From positions 2,489,937 through 2,553,936 of the forward strand of contig RPFO01000022.1 of NCBI GenBank assembly GCA_009746045.1: DNA of 64,000 nucleotides. Reading direction: 5' to 3'. The DNA comes from Mesostigma viride (Eukaryota > Streptophyta > Mesostigmatophyceae > Mesostigmatales > Mesostigmataceae). Below, piece by piece: positions 56,401 through 64,000 of the stretch; position 1 is the first letter of the stretch, and the number at the start of each line of letters is the position of its first letter. The notes beneath the pieces were generated by a model, which ran no database searches, was not told the origin of the DNA, and was given only the letters and a program-made list of their open reading frames with translations. The position numbers were made by a program, and so were the translations under genes.

Positions 56401-59400
56401 CCATGTGGTGCACGCAGAGCAACATGCGGCATGGGTGCCACCCGGACCTATTTATATCTACGCTGCCGCGCCTCGACCACCTGTTCATCCCTGGGGGGGA
56501 CCCAGGCGAGCGCCCGCCAGTCGAGTACCTGGACTACGTGGAGGTGAGCTGGTCTTATCAGTGGGGAGGTGGTATTGATGGGGATGTGGTATTCATGCGA
56601 CAAGCAGCGCAGGCCCGGCGGGGGGGTGGGGGGTGGGGTAGTTGGAAGGGTTGTCGTTGTAGATGTGAGAGGTGGTGACACCGATGTGGATATAAGGTTT
56701 CCTTTCCATAGGAATGTGTCATTTTGTTGGTGTGAACTTGCGATGGGTGAGAAATGCACAGGTGAAGATGCTGGCCATGTCGAAGTGAGATGGTCAAATA
56801 AACTGTTTTGTTGAATTTGATGTGCCTGTGCTTGCCTTGGCTATGCTGAAGTGCGTGACCCCTTGCGTAAGTAGTTTATAGGCGGCAGCGGCACTGGGCA
56901 TGTCTAATTCGGCATGGTGATGGGGCAGTTCCATAGTGGGGTGTCACTTTTCATGGTGGCTGGGGCTGTCCATGAGGCTGTAGCGCCATTGCACCTGCAT
57001 GGCCAGGGTGCGTACAGAAGCAGTTGCTGTTGTTGTTGGGGCGGGCGGGGAGCAGGTCATGACCTTCGGCGGACTTGCCTGGAGCTGGACAAAGCGTGCC
57101 TTGACAGAGTCTAGAATTGAAGGTCATGACAGACATGACACACACATGCATGAACTAACTGGGTTGCTCATCCAGCAAATGTCCACTACCTGGTGACCCA
57201 CCCACCCACATACGTCCCCACACTTGCCACCCCACCCCCCACCCACTCTCACACACACAAGCACTCATACACTCACATGCATAACTTGTGCGGGCCCCCC
57301 GCTCCCTGTCGCTCACCGCCCGCGCCCCCCACCACCAGGAGCGCATCATCGGCGTGCGCAAGTACTTCCCCAACGTCAAGGTCTGGGTGTCGGCGCAGGA
57401 GTTCAGCCGCGAGGAGCTGGATCTCTTCTACAAGCTGCTGCATGAGGGCAAGGGCAGTGACTGGATCTACGGAGTAGTCTACGGGCCGCACACGAGGTAG
57501 GGAGCAAGGCGTGTGTCCAGGGGATAAGAAAAGGGGAGGCACACACATGTGGTTAGGGGGTCAAACATGCAGGGGGACGGGAGAGTAGAAGGATACGATC
57601 TGGGCCGCACACGCAGCAGAGGAAATACTCACACAAAAGTAAGAGAATAAGAGCGCAAAAGAAAAGGGAATACCACACACACGAAAGGGAATACCACACA
57701 CGCGGTCGGGGACTGTGATTGCGTGGGAGTAGGACAACCGGGTAGTAGGTCCTGGGCTGCCCACGAGGTTGGGGACGCTAATGGCGTGGGGCCAAGAGAT
57801 GAAGGTTGTAGGACCTGGGTGGCACTTACGATAGTGGGCCGCCAGGGCAGGAGGGCGAGAGAATGAGACAGCAGAACCCGTGTGCAGCTGGAAGGAACAT
57901 AGGTAGCTAAGAGGGCAGCATGGGGCGATAATACCACATGATTTGATCGTGCACGCAATGTGCTGTAGGGAGAGTGGGCAGGGCATCCTATCTTGATTCA
58001 GCTCAAGCTCCCTAGCGAAGATGATTCATTTCTTTTTGGGAACATGGCTCACATTTCCTTTTCAATTTGTTGATTTCTAGAGCCGCAATTTGCATAGTCC
58101 ATACATTTCCCTTGTATGTATATGACTGACAGCCACTCGCTAACCCCAATCTCACCTACCTGTCCACCCTTCTGTTGGCCCCCCTCCTGCTCGCCCCGCC
58201 CTCTCCCCCCATTTCTCCCTCCCTCCCTCCCTCCCTCCCTCCTCCTCCCTCCTCCCTCCCTCCCTCCCTCCCTCCCTCCCTCCTCCCTCCCTCCCTCCCT
58301 CCCTCCCTCCCTCCCTCCCTCCCTCCTCCCTCCTCCCTCCCTCCCTCCCTCCCTCCCTCCCTCCCTCCCTCCCTCCCTCCCTCCCTCCTCCCTCCCTCCC
58401 TCCCTCCCTCCCTCCCTCCCTCCCTCCCTCCCTCCCTCCCTCCTCCCTCCCTCCCTCCCTCCCTCCCTCCCTCCCTCCCTCCCTCCCTCCCTCCCTCCCT
58501 CCCTCCCTCCCTCCCCCCTTCCACCCCTTCTCCCCCCTTGCCCTCCTGCTGCACTGCACACACACTCGCACACTCACACACATGCACACATGCGCACACA
58601 CACGTCGACACAATGCACGCTCACTCTGCCAGGGACACTCTCCTGGAGCACCGCAACCGCGTGCCAAGCCGCTACCCGATGCGCCACTACCCCGACATCA
58701 CGCACACGCTCAAGGACGAGATCGTGCAGTTCCGCTGGAACTACGCGATGGCCTTCTCGCATGGCCGCGAGCCGATCAACCCGCGCCCCTACCAGGAGCG
58801 GCAGGTCTTCCTCACCATGGAGGAGCGCACGACCGGGTTCAGCAGCTACAGCGAGGGGGTCAACGACGACTTTAACAAGATGACGTGGTCGATGCTCGGG
58901 TGGGACCCGGCGACTGAGGTGGAGGTGGGTGGGGTGGCATGGTTTCTTGGGTCAGGGGCTCTAACTCCGTAAGTAGGCATGGTAGTGAAAGAAGGATGGA
59001 CCCGGGCGACCGAGTTGGAGGTGGGTGGGCAGTGGCAAGTGTTGTTGGGAGGTAGGGGAGTCAGGGGAGTTAGTAGTGAGCTGCAAGCAGGCCACCGAGG
59101 TGGAGGTGGGTGTGGTGCGGCAGCCAACTAGGTGCTCGTGTTACTGCTACCAACCCTTTTGATTCTCGTGTTACTACCACTGCTGCTTTGTTTGATGCAG
59201 CGAAGGTATTTGTGCGGTGAAGGTATTGTAATGGCAGTGACGTTAGTGAGTAGCACAGCACTGTCAACAGCCGTTATAACAGTGGCCTGGCCATTGCAGT
59301 GCTGGTCATGGTAGTGCTGTCAATGTTGCGGAATCCTGCGGGCACGGACTCGCTGCTGCGACAATACATCTGTGGCTGGGTGCGCCGCACGTGCCTAGTG

Positions 59401-60879
59401 CTACCTACCTTGAGATACATCTGTTTCATGAAATTCTAGAAGTTCTTCTCTTTCTTCCAAAGCCATCGGACCACCAGCAGACCCTCCGCTCCTTTTATGC
59501 TTCCTCTCTAACCTTACGTAACTTCAAAGTGCTCTTTCCATTCTTGAGCCATGCCTGTTTCCCCCACCCTACAGATTTGAAATCCAGCCACTTCCTTGCC
59601 TTGCAAAGCCACATCCCTATTTCACCCTTTCCTGCCCACCCCCCTGCCTCTTCCCCTTTGTCTTCTATCCCCCCATGCCCCTTGACGTTCAACTCATTCT
59701 GCATTTCCCATCCTCCCCCCTTTCCCATCCTGCTCCCCCTCCCCCCCCGCGCAGGAGATCGCTGACGCGTATGGCTACTTTGTGCGCGACGAGATGCGCG
59801 CCGACTTCATCAAGGGGTGGCTGGGGCTGGCCAAGAACTGGGAGTCCCCGCTGGAGACCAACATGCACGTGGACGAGACGCTCGCCACGTGGCAGAAGTT
59901 TGAGAACCACGGCGCACCGCACGAGATCGAGGGCAACTGGCGCATCCAGCAGGGTCTGTACCGGTCCTACTTTGACGCACACATCAAGACGAGGCTGCTG
60001 CACGAGCAGCGGGAAGAAGAGGAAGTCATGGCGGTGCTCACGCGAAAAGGCGTCCCCGCAGAGCGCGCGTTGAAGGACGCCAACCGCATGGTACGGTCAC
60101 CAGTGAAGGACCGCGTGGCCACGCTGTACCGCGACAAGGCCTTCTTCTATGGCGACATGCTGCACAAGAGCATCAAGATGAAGCTCTCGGTGGAGCGGCA
60201 CGGGGCGTTTGCGATCGCTCGCGGTGCGGACTTGGACACCATCGACGTCCCCCTGAACAATGCCGTGTGGCTCAAGGACCGGATACGCGACTGCCTGCTC
60301 GTGCCCGAGTCGCGCATGCGCGAGTGCGTCGATGAGTTCACATCGTGGGCAGACCCTGGGCCGGGCGGCTTCTTCGATGACCTCGGGGACATCCGCAAGC
60401 AGCCCCACCTGATGGGCGGTGTCGGCTGGAAGCTCGACCCGCTGGTCTACCACACGCCCCACCTGGGCTTCCAGCAGCCGTTTGCGCCGCTCACGGAGCA
60501 CCACAGCTACCACCGGTACCGCCTCTCCTGGTCCTACTGGGCCGAGACGCTGTACGACGACCCGCTCAAGATGCACTACGAGGGGCTGGACCCCCGCGGC
60601 CGCTACACGATCATGGCGGTGTATACGGGCAACGCGCACAAGGCGTTTGGCGTGGATATTAAAATCCGCATGCAGGCCTACATGGGCCCCCATGAGCCGC
60701 CGGTGCTCATTCACGACTATATCTCGAAACAGCCCATCTCGGAGCGCACGTTTGACATCCCGCCACACGCGATCTTGCCGGGCGGGAACCTGACCATCAT
60801 GTTTAACATCCAGCCGGGGCTCAAGGGGGTGGGGCGAGGCTGCCAGGTGGCCGAGGTCAAGATCAAGCGGGTCGGGTAG
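53407..60879 (+). CDS. Secreted glycoside hydrolase-like protein (GH67 / GH20-domain-2-like N-terminus), six exons
   Basis: Exons 53407-53894, 55015-55306, 56346-56543, 57339-57496, 58633-58924 and 59755-60879; all introns GT-AG, frame closes exactly (850 residues). The in-frame ATG at 53518 gives a clean signal peptide (MHQVCRIATFASMCMLLVST), so the real start may be there (813 residues). The N-terminal domain ends EGYEVDVVFDDHPQGAVLIR-GRSVRSKLFGVGHFLRQLR, the pattern of the alpha/beta domain before the catalytic barrel of alpha-glucuronidases and GH20 enzymes. A barrel-like body follows (YLMRGHMIGYRR, GTNMVEITGPGLH, LEFAMWCTQSN, VKVWVSAQEF, WIYGVVYGPH, YSEGVNDDFNKMTWSMLGWD) and then a C-terminal region ending in a beta-rich segment (GNLTIMFNIQPGL). 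Likely function: cleavage of an acidic or complex glycan in the cell wall, vacuole or outside. The catalytic acids are not certain and substrate is unknown. Related proteins as I remember them are mostly bacterial. Confidence 0.72.
55385..55755. repeat. Minisatellite in intron 2, GCATAAGCACTGTTTA unit
   Basis: About 22 units of 16-17 bases (GTTTAGCATAAGCACT with AAAAGCGTT variants). Confidence 0.95.
58219..58520. repeat. (CCTC)n microsatellite in intron 4
   Basis: Some 70 units of CCTC with occasional three-base slips. Open frames across it on both strands (Pro-Pro-Ser-Leu, Gly-Gly-Arg-Glu) are artefacts. It stops about 110 bases before the exon 5 acceptor. Confidence 0.97.
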
Positions 60880-61417
60880 AGGATGGTTTTTGTAGCTTTG
60901 TTAGCTTTGTAGAGGACGTGTTTTCCAGCTGGACCCGAGGTCTTGTAGCACGGTCTGTAGCGTGGTTCGAAGCACGGTCTGACCGCGCTGCTTAGTTTTT
61001 GCCTGGCAGATTTTATTCTTTCTAGCCTGATATGTGAAAGGTCCCATGCCAATTTTTAGCATTTTGGACACAATATTTTGGGCTTGAAGCCAGGTCGGTC
61101 CCGCCCTCTGGAGATTGGGGATATTGCTATTTTTTTATCACCGACGACATGGCCTAGGTCGTGGAATGGACGGGATGGACGTGCTTTTCGCTACTAGTGC
61201 TGCTTCTAGCGGGGCATTCCTCTGCACGCGCGTCCGCAGGGCCAGGGTGCAGCGACATTTGTAGCTGGCTTGGTACAAGGGGTAGGGATGCACGGTCTAA
61301 TGTGTCTGAGACCGGTGGTTGTAATATTCATGTCAGGACATAAGAAAATGACCGAAGGGCCAGCCGTTGACACACAAGAAAGGGGGGAAGCCAAGACAAA
61401 CGAAATAATGACGTCTC
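60880..61417. other. 3' flank of the glycosidase-like gene
   Basis: Probably 3' UTR followed by intergenic DNA up to LINE C1. No gene recognised. Confidence 0.4.
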
Positions 61418-61429
61418 ATTACTACGACG

Positions 61430-62653
61430 GTCTTCATTTTTGTTGACTATATCAAAGCCTTTGACACGGTTCTCTGGGAGGCTCTTTGGGCCATCCTAGC
61501 TCTGGATCGGGTGCCACCTGCGTTTATTGCTGCCATTCGCCGACTGTATGAGGGCTCACAGGCAGTAGTGCGGACTGCGGAAGGCACCACCCCACCATTC
61601 CCCCTTCACCACGGGGTGTGGCAAGGTTGTGTCCTGTCCCCATACCTGTTCATTATTGTCGTGGATCACGTCATGCGCCGGGCACGTGCGCGCTTTACTG
61701 CTCTTAAGGGGTTCGAGCCAGGCTTGGACATCCTTAACGTGAAAGAGCACGGCGGGGTTAGACCTGGCTACCGCCTTGCCGACCTGATTTATGCGGATGA
61801 TACCACCCTCATCGAGAGCCCCGAGCACATTCAGACCTGGCTGGACTGCCTGGGCCTGGAGGCGCGGGCGGTGGGGCTGGAGATTAGTGTCAAAACCGAG
61901 GCGATGGTGATTGGGGCCTCCAGTAAACCACCGCTGCCGCGCCTGCTCGACGGGACGGAGGTCCCGTTCCGCGACCGCTTCAAGCTGTTGGGGAGCTGGC
62001 TTCCTGACACCGCCGACGATGTGGACACCCGCATCAGCCTTGCCTGGGCCAAGCTCCGTTCGCTCACACCCTACTGGCGCTCGAAGGGCCTGGGCGGGCA
62101 CCGCAAGCGCATGCTCTTCAAGGTCCTCGTCCTCACGGTGCTCACGTATGGCGCCGAGGCGTGGACCCTCCCCCCCAAACTGGCAGCTAGGCTAGACGGC
62201 ACGGTTTACAGGATGCTCCGACAGGTCCTTAACGTAGGTTTTTCCGAGCGTCCATCATCAGAGTCTTTGTATCATGGCATGCCTCGTGTTTCGGACGAGA
62301 TTAGGCAGCGTAGGATAGCATTTGTAGGACACCTTGCCCGCACCAGCCAGGTCGACACCACCCTTGGTCTGGCCGGCCCCCAGCGGCTTGGCCAGCCAGG
62401 GCGGCACATTCTGACCTGGCCTGGCCCCGAGGACATTCCCAAAAGGGTAGGGAAACCTGTCACGAACTACGTTCAGATGTTGCTGGACGACCTAGTGGTC
62501 CCAGCCCAGTTTGAGCACCGCATCCACTCTCTCTCCCGTCTTTGGACTGCCATGCAGGACAAGACGCGGTGGAAGAAGATTGTCAAGGCACACACGCCCG
62601 ACCCTGTGGGCAAGCCACCTCCCCCCAAGCGGAGGAGGCGTTTTGCTGAGTAG
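61430..62653 (+). CDS. LINE C reverse transcriptase, partial but undamaged
   Basis: One open frame from the insertion boundary to a natural stop, 407 residues: FVDYIKAFDTVLWEA (motif A), QGCVLSPYLFIIVVDHVM, catalytic YADDTTLIE, EARAVGLEISVKTEAM, LTYGAEAWTLP, the C-terminal HLARTSQVDTT and QPGRHILTWPGP, and a basic tail KPPPPKRRRRFAE. No frameshift anywhere, so the insertion is young. Endonuclease and fingers are missing, so it cannot move by itself. Confidence 0.92.
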   Translation, partial: VFIFVDYIKAFDTVLWEALWAILALDRVPPAFIAAIRRLYEGSQAVVRTAEGTTPPFPLHHGVWQGCVLSPYLFIIVVDHVMRRARARFTALKGFEPGLDILNVKEHGGVRPGYRLADLIYADDTTLIESPEHIQTWLDCLGLEARAVGLEISVKTEAMVIGASSKPPLPRLLDGTEVPFRDRFKLLGSWLPDTADDVDTRISLAWAKLRSLTPYWRSKGLGGHRKRMLFKVLVLTVLTYGAEAWTLPPKLAARLDGTVYRMLRQVLNVGFSERPSSESLYHGMPRVSDEIRQRRIAFVGHLARTSQVDTTLGLAGPQRLGQPGRHILTWPGPEDIPKRVGKPVTNYVQMLLDDLVVPAQFEHRIHSLSRLWTAMQDKTRWKKIVKAHTPDPVGKPPPPKRRRRFAE

Positions 62654-62795
62654 TGTAGTTAGGATTTTCTAGATAGCTTAGAGGTAGGATAGTTCGATCA
62701 CGCGGCTTCCTCCACCCCATCCATCATGGAATATGTGCTACATGACCCCCCCACGGAGGCATGTTATAATTTAATTTAATTTTTAATTTTTTTAA
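61430..62795 (+). mobile_element. LINE C1, 5'-truncated RTE-like element
   Basis: Flanked by ATTACTACGACG at 61418-61429 and 62796-62807. It starts in motif A of the reverse transcriptase and ends with a terminal region (GTGCTACATGACC, CCACGGAGGCATGTTATAATT) and an AATTTAATTTT-type tail. Confidence 0.93.
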
Positions 62796-62977
62796 ATTAC
62801 TACGACGCTATCTTCCTGATCTCCTTCATGTACGCTCTCGTGATCTATGCCAGAGGTCCTGGGTCGAAATCCTCTAGACCTACGCTGAGTCTTCCCATTC
62901 TTTTTGCACACAAGTACATCCGCACCACGTGCACTATACGTCATGCCTGAATTTGCTGTTTACTGTATAGGAACAAT

Positions 62978-63233
62978 TTGAACACCGCATTCACTCCCTC
63001 TCCCTTCTTTGGTCTGCAATGCAGAACAAGAAGCGGTGGCAGAAGATTGTCCAGGCTCACACGCCAGGAAGGGGCGTTTTGCTGAGTAGTGTAGTTAGGA
63101 TTTTCTCGACTAGATAGCTTAGGGTTAGGTTAGTTCGATTACGTGGCTTCTCCCACCTCCACCCACCCAGCAAGGAATATGTGCTACATGATATCCCAAC
63201 GGAGGCATGTTATAATTTAATTTTTTTTAAAAA
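62978..63233 (+). mobile_element. Family C 3' end insertion
   Basis: Flanked by ATAGGAACAAT at 62967-62977 and 63234-63244. Contains the last coding bases, the 3' UTR, the hairpin region ACATGATATCCCAACGGAGG followed by CATGT, and an A/T tail. An internal deletion near 63070 removes part of the coding end. Confidence 0.9.
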
Positions 63234-63244
63234 ATAGGAACAAT

Positions 63245-64000
63245 CTACGAGCCACAAGCCACGAGGTAGCCATGGCTGACGGTGGAGCTCATAACTTTCA
63301 CGTTTCGGCACCAAATTCGGCCGTGACTATCACAATCGCTTCGTCTTTCTAAGACGCACCCACTGATATAATTTTCCGAAGCTACTACGCAATAGATGAC
63401 GAGCAAACGCTCCTCTACGCAACGCAGCCTGGCGGCTGCGCTAAGCCCTGAAAATACGTCTGCAGCTCCGCCCTCAGGCCCGGAAGGCAGCGGTGACACT
63501 AGTCGCGCACTGGTGGTTGCCCGCCCCCCCCCCCGGGCTTGCCTCGCCATCTCCATCGCCTGAGCCCAAACGCAGTCGCCCTGCCGAGCCGCACTGGGAC
63601 CAGATCGCCTTTGACATCAACACACATGGCTACTGGAATCGAAGCCCAGGAGCCTTCACGGAAGACGTGTTTTTCAGCACGCACGCCTCGCTTGTCGACC
63701 TGTGCTCGCACCTCATCTCCCACAACCGCGGCCGCTGGCCAAGTGGCCAGCCTTTCACCACCGCCGAAGATCTCCCGAAAATTCTCCGCACGAATCGCCC
63801 CCGCCTCCAGCGCTTCGCCCTCTGCTCCCTCCTCGGGCGCTCCGAAGCCGAGATCTGGGCGCTCCCGTTCCCCACCGCCCCCTCCCACCGTCACGACCGT
63901 CACCATCGTCCGCAACCTCTTAATTAAGGAAGCTTTCGAGCAGCACGTGACTTCCCTCGCTGCAGATGTGGCGGGCATGGGCAGCACACTGGCTACTGAG
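63245..64000 (+). mobile_element. Family D element, 5' part, running off the window
   Basis: 5' UTR (GAGCCACAAGCCACGAGGTA, GCTCATAACTTTCACGTTTC) then ORF1 from ATGACGAGCAAACGC at about 63397: Met-Thr-Ser-Lys-Arg-Ser-Ser-Thr-Gln-Arg. A run of C near 63524 breaks the frame; it continues as GLASPSPSPEPKRSRP (basic motif), VFFSTHASLVDLCSHL and RPRLQRFALCSLLGRS, and is cut by the window end. It supports the same N-terminal layout as the other D copies. Confidence 0.75.

Noticed and set aside
58049-58667. Gly-Arg-Glu and Pro-Ser-Leu rich frames
   Set aside because: Produced by the (CCTC)n microsatellite in intron 4 of the glycosidase-like gene.
62835-62900. Possible tRNA: GGGTCGAAATCC and paired AGGTCC/GGTCT
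   Set aside because: B box has an inserted base and no acceptor stem or D arm can be formed.

Overview
This is a piece of eukaryotic nuclear DNA. Genes have GT-AG introns, the 14-3-3 protein reads like the green-plant type, and the mitochondrial carrier is closest to the plant BOU (A BOUT DE SOUFFLE) type. A green alga, probably on or near the streptophyte line, is the best guess; I cannot name the species. Nothing looks bacterial: there are no operons, rRNAs or CRISPR arrays.

Three host genes stand out: a five-exon 14-3-3 gene (2235-4331, +), an intronless SLC25/BOU-type carrier (37318-38187, -), and a six-exon secreted protein resembling glycoside hydrolases (53407-60879, +). I rebuilt the exons from splice sites and reading-frame continuity.

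Almost everything else is mobile DNA. Three families of RTE-like non-LTR retrotransposon are called A, B and C here. A fourth family, D, encodes only an ORF1-like protein and shares the 3' end of C. Most copies are cut short at the 5' end. Target-site duplications (TSDs) of 9-13 bp can be read directly for many of them. All four families end in a short hairpin followed by an A/T-rich microsatellite tail, usually (TTAA)n. The other mobile DNA comprises: a family flanked by TTAA (T1-T4), a second TTAA family (P), a degenerate gypsy-like LTR element (15650-20178), a 1.05 kb perfect-looking palindrome built from three foldback units (20350-21401), a fragment carrying an R2-like endonuclease domain, and a 9.7 kb Mutator-like element with 0.28 kb inverted ends (41953-51646).

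Layout: 1-5 kb, 14-3-3 gene; 5.2-11 kb, T1, T2 and LINE A1; 11-15.7 kb, a Russian doll of LINEs; 15.7-20.2 kb, gypsy remnant split by T3; 20.3-23.3 kb, palindrome and a 1.2 kb tetranucleotide array; 25-36.3 kb, two D copies, one split by T4; 37-38.2 kb, BOU; 38.8-40.6 kb, P3; 42-51.6 kb, MULE with minisatellites and nested LINEs; 53.4-60.9 kb, glycosidase-like gene; 61.4-64 kb, C1, a C fragment and the start of another D copy.

The most unusual signal is the set of LINE ends. Families C and D share a terminal stem-loop with compensatory base changes, and most TSDs start with AT when oriented with the element. This points to one reverse transcriptase system mobilising an ORF1-only partner.
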